Shown here piece after piece: positions 16,071 to 24,676 of a DNA stretch of 56,201 bases; position 1 is the first letter of the stretch; every line of letters starts with the position of its first letter. Origin of the DNA: an uncultured Acetatifactor sp. (GTDB taxonomy: Bacteria; Bacillota; Clostridia; Lachnospirales; Lachnospiraceae); contig CAJUCE010000035.1 in the NCBI GenBank assembly GCA_910584865.1, positions 1 through 56,201 of the forward strand, read 5' to 3'. A program made the translations under genes and the position numbers. The notes beneath the pieces were generated by a model. The model worked only from the letters and a program-made list of their open reading frames with translations, made no database searches and was not told the DNA's origin.

Positions 16071-17488
16071 AAAAAACTCTCTACCTGAAGTTCATACTGG
16101 CCTATTTTATCTTCGGAATATTCAGCTTCATCATTGTCACTACCTTTGTTCCCAGTATGACCACGGAGCATCTGGTGCGAGATAAGGCGGAACACCTCTA
16201 TATAGAGGCAGTCCGCATCTCAGACACCTATGCCACCGGGCTCTACACACAGGAAATAGACCTGGAAACCGTAAAAGACCAGCTGGATTCTCTGGCGGTC
16301 TACCTGGATTCTACCATCCGTATCATCAATCCTTCCGGCAATATGGTATTGGATACGGATCTTCCTTTGAATGTAGAAGAAGTCGTTAACATTGAGAATT
16401 TTGATCCCACTGCAACAAGCGGTTCCTACTATATGGTAAATGATTTTTTCGGGAACTTTGAGTCAGATGTAATCAGCGTCTTCTCCCCGATTACCTCTCT
16501 CTATATGGTAAAGGGTTATGTAGTCATTCACTGTGATATGGCGAAAATCCAGGCATCCTGCAATGCTATGTTGAACATTTCCTATATTACGCTGGTGATT
16601 CTTCTATTGCTGTCGCTGATTATTCTGATCTTTTTTACCGAAATGGTGTATATTCCTCTTCGGAAAATTACTTACGCCACAGAGCAGTACGCTGCCGGAA
16701 ATATGCATTATGAATTTCAGGTAGAAAGCGACGACGAAATCGGTTATCTGGCCACCTGTCTGAACTATATGGCCAGTCAGATTGCCGGGGCTGAAGATGA
16801 CCAGAAAAAATTTGTGGCAAATGTATCCCATGACTTCCGTTCGCCTCTGACTTCCATCAGGGGGTATTTAGACGCCATGATCGACGGTACCATTCCTCCC
16901 GAAATGCATGAAAAATATCTGAATATCGTGTTAAATGAAACCGAGCGTCTGACAAAGCTGACCAACAGTCTGCTTTCACTGAATAATTTAAACACCAAAG
17001 GGATGCTTCTGGACCGCACGGCTTTCGACATTAACCATATCATCCGCACAACAGCCGTTTCCTTTGAAGGAACCTGCCGTAAAAAGACCATTGTTATAGA
17101 AATGATTCTCACAGGAGACGAGCTCTATGTATATGCCGATATGGAAAAAATCCAGCAGGTGCTCTATAACCTGCTGGATAACGCCATCAAATTCAGCCAT
17201 CCGGACTCTGTGATCAAAGTGGAAACTTCAGTGAAAAATAATAAATTGTTCCTGTCCGTCAAAGATACCGGAATCGGCATTCCGAAAGACGATCTGAAGT
17301 TAATCTGGGATCGCTTTTACAAATCGGATCTATCCCGGGGACGGGATAAAAAGGGAACCGGGCTGGGTCTCTCCATCGTAAAGGAAATCATTAACTGCCA
17401 TGGTGAAAACATCAATGTCATCAGCACAGAAGGTGTGGGAAGCGAATTCATTTTTTCTCTTCCTTTGGCCGAGGATGAGGAAGACTAA
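16067..17488 (+). CDS. Sensor histidine kinase (HAMP-HisKA-HATPase)
   Basis: 473 residues. An N-terminal membrane helix (about 7-27), an extracellular sensor region (about 30-165) and a second helix (about 167-190) are followed by a HAMP linker. The H-box is FVANVSHDFRSPLTSIRGYL, and the ATP-binding domain has the N-box LLDNAIKFS, VKDTGIGIP, and GTGLGLSIVKEI. It is the cognate kinase of the regulator just upstream. Its last 41 bases overlap the end of the convergent ECF gene on the other strand. Confidence 0.94.
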   Translation: MKKTLYLKFILAYFIFGIFSFIIVTTFVPSMTTEHLVRDKAEHLYIEAVRISDTYATGLYTQEIDLETVKDQLDSLAVYLDSTIRIINPSGNMVLDTDLPLNVEEVVNIENFDPTATSGSYYMVNDFFGNFESDVISVFSPITSLYMVKGYVVIHCDMAKIQASCNAMLNISYITLVILLLLSLIILIFFTEMVYIPLRKITYATEQYAAGNMHYEFQVESDDEIGYLATCLNYMASQIAGAEDDQKKFVANVSHDFRSPLTSIRGYLDAMIDGTIPPEMHEKYLNIVLNETERLTKLTNSLLSLNNLNTKGMLLDRTAFDINHIIRTTAVSFEGTCRKKTIVIEMILTGDELYVYADMEKIQQVLYNLLDNAIKFSHPDSVIKVETSVKNNKLFLSVKDTGIGIPKDDLKLIWDRFYKSDLSRGRDKKGTGLGLSIVKEIINCHGENINVISTEGVGSEFIFSLPLAEDEED

Positions 17489-18029
17489 GCCTGACCGACG
17501 CCCGCTCCATAGCCTTACACACAGGACGGTACAGCATCAGCATCAGTACAAAATTTCCTACGCCATGGGCAATATCCCAGGGAATCCCTGCTACCCACCA
17601 GACAAATCCGGCCTGCAGCCCACCCAGCCAACCGCTGTCTGTCATTCCGATCACCACATAGGGAATGGCACACAGAAAGCCGAAGGACAACCCGAAGGCT
17701 GATGAAAATATGCTCCAGAACCACACTGATTTCTGCTTTCTGAACAGCCAGGCCAACCCGGCCAGCAGGGGCCATGCATATAGATACATGACCCACCAAA
17801 GCCCGAACCCATAAAAAGCTCCTTCTATAAAAATAAACACCGGTACCGCAAATAGAATTCTCCATCTGAAAAAAAGCGTAAACAAAATAATCCAAAAACT
17901 TGTAAGCTCTATATTGGGCATAAATCCCAAGGCCACCTTGCTTACTTCGATGAGAGCCACCATCGCACCGATCAGAGCGATGTCTCCGGCAGACCTTTTA
18001 TTCCGTTCTCCTCTTGTTTGCTTATCCAT
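17448..18029 (-). CDS. ECF transporter S component, probable cobalamin type
   Basis: 193 residues with about six hydrophobic segments. The start at 18029 is placed after the stop of the DUF4430 gene. Sequence features fit small substrate-binding S components (ALIGAMVALIEVSKVALGFMPNIEL near the N-terminus, in shorter pieces, and GIPWDIAHGVGNFVLMLML near the C-terminus). S components pair with a shared EcfT and EcfA/A' energising module, which is not in this window. A cobalamin riboswitch and terminator upstream of the preceding gene control both, so the substrate is most likely B12 or a precursor. It ends inside the 3' end of the convergent histidine kinase gene. Confidence 0.75.
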   Translation of the reverse strand: MDKQTRGERNKRSAGDIALIGAMVALIEVSKVALGFMPNIELTSFWIILFTLFFRWRILFAVPVFIFIEGAFYGFGLWWVMYLYAWPLLAGLAWLFRKQKSVWFWSIFSSAFGLSFGFLCAIPYVVIGMTDSGWLGGLQAGFVWWVAGIPWDIAHGVGNFVLMLMLYRPVCKAMERASVRLSLPHPRPKEEKK

Positions 18030-18051
18030 ACCATCCGGCACTTCCTTCTGA

Positions 18052-18471
18052 TTACTCTGTCGTATAAACGATTGAAAAGGTATCTCCGTCCGCCACCGGC
18101 TGGGTGTCAATTCCATTATTACAATACTCTCCGTTTACATAGAAGGACCAATAAGCCCCGTTTGCATTATAATCGGCAGTCAAACCGTTCACGGTATCCA
18201 CCATCATGCCATACTCGCTCTCTGTACCGGAAAAGGTTAACCCTTCCGCCTCTTCCATGGCCTGACGCAGGTATTCCGCATCTGTTTTCAGTTGATAATC
18301 GTTCGTTTCCTTTTCCTGATTCACTACCTCAATGGTAATTGACTTTTCGCCCTCCACAGGCTTCTCCCGGAATACATTATAGATCACTGCCAGAAAAATG
18401 ATCACCGCAGCTAATGCTGCTACTCCAAGAATTACTTTCTTACTGCTGCTGTTTTGCTTTTTGGTTTCCAT
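18052..18471 (-). CDS. Membrane-anchored DUF4430 (transcobalamin C-domain-like) protein
   Basis: 139 residues. A lysine-rich tail and one membrane segment (about 12-33, VILGVAALAAVIIFLAVIY) anchor an extracellular DUF4430 domain (about 45-139). Typical features are the LRQAMEE helix, the YGMMVDTVNGL strand, GAYWSFYVNGEYCNNGI and the closing DGDTFSIVYT. DUF4430 resembles the C-terminal beta domain of intrinsic factor and transcobalamin. With a cobalamin riboswitch upstream and an ECF S component 22 bases downstream, it probably captures cobalamin at the cell surface and passes it on. The ATG follows GGAGAAGCT. Confidence 0.8.
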   Translation of the reverse strand: METKKQNSSSKKVILGVAALAAVIIFLAVIYNVFREKPVEGEKSITIEVVNQEKETNDYQLKTDAEYLRQAMEEAEGLTFSGTESEYGMMVDTVNGLTADYNANGAYWSFYVNGEYCNNGIDTQPVADGDTFSIVYTTE

Positions 18472-18579
18472 AGCTTCTCCATTCCGTGATGTATGTCACC
18501 ACAATTTTCTTTCAGTGAATGACACCGGATATCCTCCAAAATTTGCTGAAACTATGACAGCAGGTCAAAAAGCACGCAT

Positions 18580-18610
18580 ATAAAAACTCCCGCGCTATCG
18601 CAGGAGTTAC
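18580..18610 (-). terminator. Riboswitch-controlled terminator
   Basis: Read on the minus strand, AACTCCTGCG (18608-18599) pairs with CGCGGGAGTT (18594-18585), with one G-U, around a 4-base loop and is followed by TTTTTAT. It lies between the cobalamin aptamer and the DUF4430 start, so it is most likely the expression platform, forming when the vitamin is bound. Confidence 0.85.
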
Positions 18611-18686
18611 CGTACTTTAATAATGAAAAGAGAACACTCTTCTTTCCACCTGTCCGTACCAGCCAATTCCTCGTGGCTACCCAGTA

Positions 18687-18916
18687 CACACTGCAGGCAG
18701 GTCTTCTGACTTGAGTATCATCACTCCGCTTCGTCTTCCCAGGCTTGAGCCCAGTGACATATAACGCTTTCTTTGGATTTCATTTACCATTGTCCAGTTT
18801 GCGTCGGAAACGTAGCTCCTCTCTCACAGCGACGAGATCGTGCAGGTCTTTCACCTGCTTCCCTTTTCACCGAACCAAATAGTATAAAGACACTATTCTC
18901 CGGCACCTGCAGTGTT
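18687..18916 (-). ncRNA. Cobalamin riboswitch
   Basis: Transcribed on the minus strand from about 18916. The closing P1 helix is ACACTGCAGG paired with CCTGCAGTGT (18907-18914 region with 18689-18698). Inside are the class landmarks: GGTGCCGG, GGGAAGCAGGTGAAAGACCT, GTCACTGGG, CTGGGAAGACG, and the B12 box AGTCAGAAGACCTGCCTG (18712-18695). A hairpin containing GTAC ends and TAGCCA/TGGCT follows at about 18655-18690, and the terminator lies 80 bases further on. The arrangement means low vitamin B12 turns on the DUF4430 and ECF genes. Confidence 0.92.
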
Positions 18917-18938
18917 TCTATTCACTTGCGTCACTATT

Positions 18939-19853
18939 CTAGCACAATGTTACTGCCTTGTCAATCATCTGTACACATTCCTGAACTTTGGGCATATCCG
19001 CCTCAACCAGATTCGCCAGCGGTTTCCTGACTCCGCCCAGGGACAGACCTTCCCGCAGATCCATTACTTTCTTTATTACCGCATACATATTTCCATGGCA
19101 TCCGCACAATGCATAGATGATTCGGCAGGCCTCATTTTGTATCTGCTGAGCCTTGGGAATATCTCCCCTCTTCACCGCATCATAAATCGCCAGATACAAT
19201 TCCGGCATCACTCCATATGTACCGCCGATTCCGCCGTCGGCTCCGATCGCCAGACCGCTGACCAACTGCTCGTCAGGACCATTCATTACCACATGTCCCT
19301 CTCCTCCTGCATCCTTGAACATCTGGATGTCCTGGGTAGCCTCCGAGGAATTTTTAACGCCGATCACTCTGGGATTTTTCAGCATTTCACGATACAATGG
19401 CAATGTCAATCTGGTACCGGACAGCTGAGGAATATTGTAGATGATAAAATCCGTATTCGGCGCTGCCGCAGAAATATCGTTCCAGTACTGCGCCACAGCA
19501 TGATCGGGTAAATGGAAATAAATCGGCGGAATGGCGGCAATGGCATCCACGCCCAGAGACTCGGCATGTGCCGCCAGTTTTTCACTGTCTTCCGTATTGT
19601 TACAGGCCACATGAGCGATTACAGTAAGCTCCCCTCCCACTTCATCCATTACGATTTCCAAGATCTTCTTCCGCTCTTTCTTGCTCAGATAAATGCACTC
19701 CCCCGAAGAGCCGCACACATATAATCCCTTGACACCCTTGTCCGCCATATGCCTTGCCAGCTCTCTGGTACGCTGTTTGCTGACCTTACCGTCCTCCTCA
19801 TAGCAGGCATAAAATGCCGGAATAATTCCCTGATACTTTTCTACTTTGCTCAT
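18939..19853 (-). CDS. nanA: N-acetylneuraminate lyase (DHDPS family)
   Basis: 304 residues. It splits sialic acid into ManNAc and pyruvate through a Schiff base. Family motifs are GLYVCGSSGE near residue 45, the Tyr in YNIPQLSG (about 140), the Schiff-base Lys in GVKNSSEA (about 167), and GADGGIGGTYGVMPEL (about 200). The YNIPxLSG and GxxGGIGxTY patterns are those of sialic acid lyases rather than of dihydrodipicolinate synthase. The start has AGGAGGAG upstream. It is last in the nagB-nagA-sialidase-nanA operon. ManNAc kinase and epimerase are not in this window. Confidence 0.88.
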   Translation of the reverse strand: MSKVEKYQGIIPAFYACYEEDGKVSKQRTRELARHMADKGVKGLYVCGSSGECIYLSKKERKKILEIVMDEVGGELTVIAHVACNNTEDSEKLAAHAESLGVDAIAAIPPIYFHLPDHAVAQYWNDISAAAPNTDFIIYNIPQLSGTRLTLPLYREMLKNPRVIGVKNSSEATQDIQMFKDAGGEGHVVMNGPDEQLVSGLAIGADGGIGGTYGVMPELYLAIYDAVKRGDIPKAQQIQNEACRIIYALCGCHGNMYAVIKKVMDLREGLSLGGVRKPLANLVEADMPKVQECVQMIDKAVTLC

Positions 19854-19884
19854 ACTCTCCTCCTGTTTCTGTATTTATTCTGTT

Positions 19885-21312
19885 TCAGTTCCCAATCAAT
19901 TCTTCCAGGGAATAAACCTTAAGTTCAATGGCATATTCCTCATATTCATACCAGAGCGCAATATCTCCGTTCGGCAGCTCTGTCAGACAGCTATAGTAAA
20001 ATGGCCCCTGATTCACGGAATAATGATATTTCCAATCCACTTTCCCATTTTCTCCCACCAGGCCCACTGCAATTATTCCGTTCACTCTGTGATAGGGTTC
20101 TTTATCGCCTCCGGGATAACTTGCCACCAACACAGGCATGCCGTCAATTCTGCGGGAATAATTTATCACGGAAATCATGCAATTTCCACAATAGCCAAGT
20201 CCGGACTCTCTGCTGTATGCACTCCAAGTCTCCCCGCCATCCTTACTGTCCGCATAAATGATCTCCTGAACCATACTTCTGGAGTACATTCGCAGTGTCT
20301 TGTCGGGAAGTTCCACAATCTGGGATTCAGAAGATTTGACTAAACTACCATCCTCTCTGTATCCTGTCTCTTTTGCCCGTTGGCCCCGTCTCCAGGTCTC
20401 TCCCTGATCCTCCGTAAAAATAACGCCGGAAAATTCTGTCCCCAGATTGTTGTCATAAATGGGAATAAGCACCCTCTCTTTTCCCTCATACTGACAGCAA
20501 TATCCTCTGCCCGGACATACTGCCGTAAATCCGCGGCTCCCGATCTGACTGCTCACGTCCTGCATCTTCCCCCATGTCCTGCCACCATCCCTGCTGATAC
20601 GGCACACGATATGAAACGCAGGATATACCTTGATCGGAGCGGCTGCAAAAAAGACGTTTGCATGCACCATGTGGGATGTCTTTCTTCCCTCTCCGTCCAG
20701 CTGAGTGATCATCACCTTTTCAAGACTGCCGTTTTGCCGTTTGTATAAATACCATTCATCATCCAGCACATATCCTTTATAGGGTTGTCCATCCCGTATT
20801 CGCAGCACAGGAAGATATCCGTCCTCTCCTGGCTCTCCCGCATAATAGGGGTAGGTCTCCTCATTTAATTCCACAGTCTCCCCACAGGTATAAGTCTCTA
20901 AATCCTTCAGCGCAAGCCTGCCGTTCGCATGTCTTCCGGATTGCTGACCACACACAATTCCCTCTCCCCAGACTCCGACAAAGGCCGGACACAGATCTGC
21001 CAACAAATACAGATTCCCCCGGTCATCCTGCGCAACAACCGGGTCAATGAATCCTGCGCTGAAAATACATCTGTCCGATCCGTCTTCCACATCCTCGAAA
21101 TGATTGACAAACTGCCGCTCCCAGCTTTCGGCTCCGTCAATAGACAGCGCTGCCACCGTCTCCAGATTCCCCGCAGCATCCAGGCCGTGATTCCAACGCG
21201 CATCACAGACAGCTAGCAATGCCCCTTCCTTTGTGGTCAGCATCGCCGGAATCCGAAAACATTTGCTTCCCATACATTCTTTCGGAAAAGGTTCCGTTAT
21301 ATTCCGCCTCAT
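19885..21312 (-). CDS. Cytoplasmic exo-alpha-sialidase (GH33-like BNR protein)
   Basis: 475 residues from the ATG at 21312 (GTGAGG upstream). It releases terminal sialic acid. Signs of a sialidase propeller are the FRIP arginine motif near the N-terminus, the DARWNHG segment bearing the acid/base Asp, four Asp-boxes (SIDGAESW, SRDGGRTW, TEDQGETW, SKDGGETW), the Glu region SSESQIVELPD, and YYSCLTELPNG near the end. There is no signal peptide, so it would act on imported sialylated oligosaccharides. It is the third gene of the operon and its neighbour nanA consumes the product. Confidence in GH33 membership is good; linkage preference is unknown. Confidence 0.85.
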   Translation of the reverse strand: MRRNITEPFPKECMGSKCFRIPAMLTTKEGALLAVCDARWNHGLDAAGNLETVAALSIDGAESWERQFVNHFEDVEDGSDRCIFSAGFIDPVVAQDDRGNLYLLADLCPAFVGVWGEGIVCGQQSGRHANGRLALKDLETYTCGETVELNEETYPYYAGEPGEDGYLPVLRIRDGQPYKGYVLDDEWYLYKRQNGSLEKVMITQLDGEGRKTSHMVHANVFFAAAPIKVYPAFHIVCRISRDGGRTWGKMQDVSSQIGSRGFTAVCPGRGYCCQYEGKERVLIPIYDNNLGTEFSGVIFTEDQGETWRRGQRAKETGYREDGSLVKSSESQIVELPDKTLRMYSRSMVQEIIYADSKDGGETWSAYSRESGLGYCGNCMISVINYSRRIDGMPVLVASYPGGDKEPYHRVNGIIAVGLVGENGKVDWKYHYSVNQGPFYYSCLTELPNGDIALWYEYEEYAIELKVYSLEELIGN

Positions 21313-21419
21313 AATCCGCCTCACTTTCCTTAAGCGCCGGTCTATACGATTACAAAATTTCCCCTGCACCGATCCTGTTCAGGAAAGATACAAGGGAATA
21401 CTGTTCCTGCAAAATACAT

Positions 21420-22535
21420 TTATATTACTTTTACCAGATTCAAGTCCTCATCCGCCAGGAGCACATCTGCCCGCTTACCCGGCGTCAGAGAACCCACTTC
21501 ATCATAAATGCCAATGCTCTTTGCAGGATTCATAGTGGCTGCGGCAATTGCCTCCTCTTTCGCAATGCCGAAGGACACCGCCGTACGCATACAGTCATAG
21601 AGATTGGTGGCCGAACCGGCAATCGTACCGTCTGCCAGCGTAGCCAGCTTTCCGTTGACTGTCACCTGCTGCCCGCCCAAATCATAGGTACCGTTCTCCA
21701 TCCCAGTCGCCCGCATGGAATCACTGATCAGAACGATTCTCTCCGGGAACAGCTTAAATGCTGCCCGAACCATGCTCTGGTGCACATGGATTCCGTCGCT
21801 GATGATCTCTGCCATGCAGTTCTCATCTTCCGCCGCTGCGCCAATCATTCCGGGCGCACGATGTCCCAAAGGCATCATTGCATTGAATAAATGGGTTACA
21901 TGATTTGCCCCCGCCTCCAGAACCGCCTTTGCAGTATCATAATCCGCCCCGCTGTGTCCGATGGAGACAGATACTTCGTCATGAAGCTCTTTCGTAAATT
22001 CTATTGCACCTTCCGCATTGGGGGCTAAAGTCACCAGACGGATCAGATTCCCACAGGCCGCATTGCACTCCCTGAAAAAAGCTACGTCCGGCGCCATGAT
22101 ACATTCCGCCCTGTGCGCACCTTTTTTGTCCACATCCAGGAAGGGGCCTTCCATATTGATTCCGGCCACATAGGACCTAGGAGCTTCATCCGTCTTCTGC
22201 TCTTTGGAAAAGCCTCCCATAGCATGGAAAATCCTCCGCAGCTCTTCTTTGTCGATGGTCATGGAAGTAGGGCAATACGAAGTAATGCCATGAGCATACT
22301 CATAAGCAAGAATTTTCTTCAGCCCCTCCATATCGCCGTCAGAAAAATCATGTCCCACCGCACCGTGACTGTGGACATCAATCAGACCAGGCAAAACCAA
22401 CAGCCCTTCCGCATCCACTTCCGTTTTGTCCGTTACCTGATCAGGACTCTCTACAATTTTGCCGTCCTCTATATATAGATCCTTTTTTGCAAAGGTTTTA
22501 TCCTCCTGATAGACCAGGCCGTTCTTAATTATCAT
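21420..22535 (-). CDS. nagA: N-acetylglucosamine-6-phosphate deacetylase
   Basis: 371 residues. It deacetylates GlcNAc-6-P. Amidohydrolase-fold motifs are PGLIDVHSHGAVGHDFSDG near residue 50, the metal Glu in NMEGPFL, the metal His in SIGHSGADYD and THLFNAM, and the catalytic Asp in LISDSMRATG. The ATG lies inside the end of nagB, an 11-base overlap, so the pair is translationally coupled. The product, glucosamine-6-P, is the substrate of NagB just upstream. Confidence 0.95.
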   Translation of the reverse strand: MIIKNGLVYQEDKTFAKKDLYIEDGKIVESPDQVTDKTEVDAEGLLVLPGLIDVHSHGAVGHDFSDGDMEGLKKILAYEYAHGITSYCPTSMTIDKEELRRIFHAMGGFSKEQKTDEAPRSYVAGINMEGPFLDVDKKGAHRAECIMAPDVAFFRECNAACGNLIRLVTLAPNAEGAIEFTKELHDEVSVSIGHSGADYDTAKAVLEAGANHVTHLFNAMMPLGHRAPGMIGAAAEDENCMAEIISDGIHVHQSMVRAAFKLFPERIVLISDSMRATGMENGTYDLGGQQVTVNGKLATLADGTIAGSATNLYDCMRTAVSFGIAKEEAIAAATMNPAKSIGIYDEVGSLTPGKRADVLLADEDLNLVKVI

Positions 22536-23289
22536 AGATCATATCCTCCCAACCGGTATTCTTCCGGATCAGAGACAATGCGGCTTCATCCGCAATTACC
22601 ACTACATCGCTGTGAAGCTGAAGCACGGAAGCGGGTACCTGAGGGGTTACCGGTCCGAAACAGGACTCATAGAGAGCCTTCGCCTTCCCCTCCCCTGAAG
22701 CCAGCAGCAAAACCTTTTTCGCAGACATAATATTCCCGACTCCCATTGTCAGAGCATGGGTGGGCACTTCGTCTATGGAAGTAAAAAATCTTGCATTGCT
22801 CTGTCTGGTCTCCTCTGTCAGGGTTACCACATGCGTCCCTTTTTCAAACACATCGCAGGGTTCATTAAAGCCGATATGTCCATTATTGCCTATACCCAGA
22901 AGCTGTAAGTCAATGCCGCCTTCTTCCTCAATCACATGGTTATACCGCTTACATTCTGCTTCCGGATCCTCTGCCAGACCATTGGGCACATTGGTATTTG
23001 CCTTGTCAATGTTCACATGATCGAACAGATTGTGATTCATAAAGTAACGGTAGCTTTGATCATGATCGCCGGACAATCCCTTATACTCATCCAGATTTAC
23101 GCTGTGAATCCTGGAGAAATCAAGATCCCCTGCTTCATGCTTCTCGATCAGCTGTCTGTAAGCTCCCACCGGAGTAGAACCTGTGGCAAGCCCCAACACC
23201 GCATCCGGCTTCAACAGAATCTGGGCGGAAATAATGTTTGCCGCCTTACGGCTCATGTCATTGTAATCCTTTGCTGCATAAATTTTCAT
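22525..23289 (-). CDS. nagB: Glucosamine-6-phosphate deaminase
   Basis: 254 residues from the conserved MKIYAAKDYN start at 23289; an in-frame start at 23319 would add ten non-conserved residues. It converts glucosamine-6-P to fructose-6-P and ammonia. Motifs are GLATGSTPVGAYR for phosphate binding, NLDEYKGL with the catalytic Asp, GIGNNGHIGFNEP with the catalytic His loop, and a C-terminal DEAALSLI. It is the first gene of the amino-sugar/sialic acid operon and has a consensus promoter upstream. Confidence 0.95.
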   Translation of the reverse strand: MKIYAAKDYNDMSRKAANIISAQILLKPDAVLGLATGSTPVGAYRQLIEKHEAGDLDFSRIHSVNLDEYKGLSGDHDQSYRYFMNHNLFDHVNIDKANTNVPNGLAEDPEAECKRYNHVIEEEGGIDLQLLGIGNNGHIGFNEPCDVFEKGTHVVTLTEETRQSNARFFTSIDEVPTHALTMGVGNIMSAKKVLLLASGEGKAKALYESCFGPVTPQVPASVLQLHSDVVVIADEAALSLIRKNTGWEDMIYDN

Positions 23290-23329
23290 TCTTACACCCA
23301 CGCCTTTCTTTTGCTGCATTTTTATTTAC

Positions 23330-23358
23330 ATTTTATCATTGTCCCAAACAAGTGTCAA
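23330..23358 (-). promoter_or_regulatory. Promoter of the nagB-nagA-sialidase-nanA operon
   Basis: On the minus strand a perfect TTGACA (23358-23353) is followed after 17 bases by TAAAAT (23335-23330), with TG one base before the -10. The spacer contains TTGTTTGGGACAA, an imperfect dyad that may be an operator for the LacI-type protein encoded just upstream. Confidence 0.8.
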
Positions 23359-23398
23359 TCTCCACCACTCTTCTTCCTAAAAGGAATGAAACGTGTAC

Positions 23399-24412
23399 TT
23401 ATTCATACAACAGCGAATTTCTGTACAAAATAGACGGTTTGATATATATCTTTTCAAAGGGCGCCTCTTCATGCTCCATCCGATACATGATCTGTATCGC
23501 CAGACGCTTTCCAATAAACTCTGTCCTCACATCTGCAGTGGTAATCATTCTTACCACATCATACTCATTACGTCCGTCATAACCAGTCACAATAATTCCT
23601 TCCGGAATCCGTTCCTTATGCTCTGAAAAATACAACTGCAGTAAATGCGCAATATAATCACTGGCACAAATAAAGGCCTCCGGAAGTGTCTCCATGGAAT
23701 CAAGAAATCTGGTTATTTCCTTACTATATGAAAAAATCCCGATCTTATGCGTCAGACAAAATGTTTCCTCCACCGAAAGTCCATATTCCCTCATGCACTG
23801 ACAAAAGCCCTCATACCGGTCTTCATTGGTCTGTGCATAATGTATATCTCCTATAAATCCGATTTTATTTACTCCCTTTTCGATTATTGATCTGGTAATC
23901 TCATAGGTAGTAATACGTCCTTCCAACAAAATCAGATCACCGCTTAATTCATAGGGATCAATCTGCGGCACCGTGTCCAGAAAGACCTTGGGAAGATTCA
24001 GCTGATTGATTTCCTTTACCAGCCGTTCGTCATACAGGTTCAATACCACTGCGCCATGAACAGAGCCGCTGGATAATACCGCCGGCATTTTAAACTTGCT
24101 GGAAAAGCCGGAGGGCATATAGGTATATACCAGGTTAATATTATGAAAAGAAAGTTCCTGTGCCATTCTATGAATGATATTTGTCCAAAAGGTAGACGAA
24201 TTGGGTCTGGATACAATCAAAGAAACATTTTTTTCAGGAGCCGTCTTTTCCAATTCTGACAGTCCCTTGTTATATCCCATTTCCCTGGCCTTATCAAGTA
24301 CCCGTTCCCGAAGTGCCGACGATACATTTGAGTAATTATTGAAAACCTTCCAAACCGTTACTCTGGAAATTCCCAACTCATCTGCAATATTCTGCATTGT
24401 TACCTTATTCAT
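23399..24412 (-). CDS. LacI-family transcriptional regulator
   Basis: 337 residues from the ATG at 24412 (GAGAGG upstream). The N-terminal helix-turn-helix is typical: TMQNIADELGISRVTVWKVF, then NNYSNVSSALRERVLDKARE. A periplasmic-binding-protein-like sensor domain follows (about 65-337, with GAVVLNLYDERLV, VFLDTVPQ and FICASDYIAHLL). It lies just upstream of nagB in the same direction, with separate promoters, and probably controls the amino-sugar operon and perhaps the glycan import genes. The effector is not evident. Confidence 0.9.
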   Translation of the reverse strand: MNKVTMQNIADELGISRVTVWKVFNNYSNVSSALRERVLDKAREMGYNKGLSELEKTAPEKNVSLIVSRPNSSTFWTNIIHRMAQELSFHNINLVYTYMPSGFSSKFKMPAVLSSGSVHGAVVLNLYDERLVKEINQLNLPKVFLDTVPQIDPYELSGDLILLEGRITTYEITRSIIEKGVNKIGFIGDIHYAQTNEDRYEGFCQCMREYGLSVEETFCLTHKIGIFSYSKEITRFLDSMETLPEAFICASDYIAHLLQLYFSEHKERIPEGIIVTGYDGRNEYDVVRMITTADVRTEFIGKRLAIQIMYRMEHEEAPFEKIYIKPSILYRNSLLYE

Positions 24413-24495
24413 GATTTCCTCTCTTTTGTTGACCCGCAATAACTCGCATCAGCAGCTGTTTCGCAGACTCCATCACAAATTTTTAAATTAAAAAC

Positions 24496-24524
24496 ATTTT
24501 AACATATTTAACATTCAATTGCAA
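24496..24524 (-). promoter_or_regulatory. Promoter of the LacI-type regulator
   Basis: TTGCAA (24524-24519), 17 bases, then TAAAAT (24501-24496) with an extended TGT before it, on the minus strand. The leader to the ATG at 24412 is about 75 bases. Confidence 0.65.
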
Positions 24525-24626
24525 TATTTTCCCGTCCTATGACCTGAATTTAGTCTATACTTACTCTCTTTTCATGTATACAAATCATTCAATATCACCA
24601 TAATCTTCTCTCATATTCCTTATTTT

Positions 24627-24672
24627 TCCATACAAAAAACCGGACTGAATCAGTCCGGTTTTTGTATGGATA
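24627..24672. terminator. Bidirectional terminator after the chemoreceptor gene
   Basis: A symmetric hairpin with ACCGGACT and AGTCCGGT arms is flanked by runs of A and T, and the pairing extends through CATACAAAAA and TTTTTGTATG. It ends the minus-strand chemoreceptor transcript and can work both ways. Confidence 0.9.
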
Positions 24673-24676
24673 TGTA

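Noticed and set aside
18939..19853. Dihydrodipicolinate synthase (dapA) for lysine synthesis
   Set aside because: The YNIPxLSG and surrounding motifs and the operon with sialidase, nagA and nagB favour sialic acid lyase.
24627..24672. Small RNA gene between the LacI gene and the chemoreceptor
   Set aside because: The structure is a plain bidirectional terminator with no separate promoter facing it.
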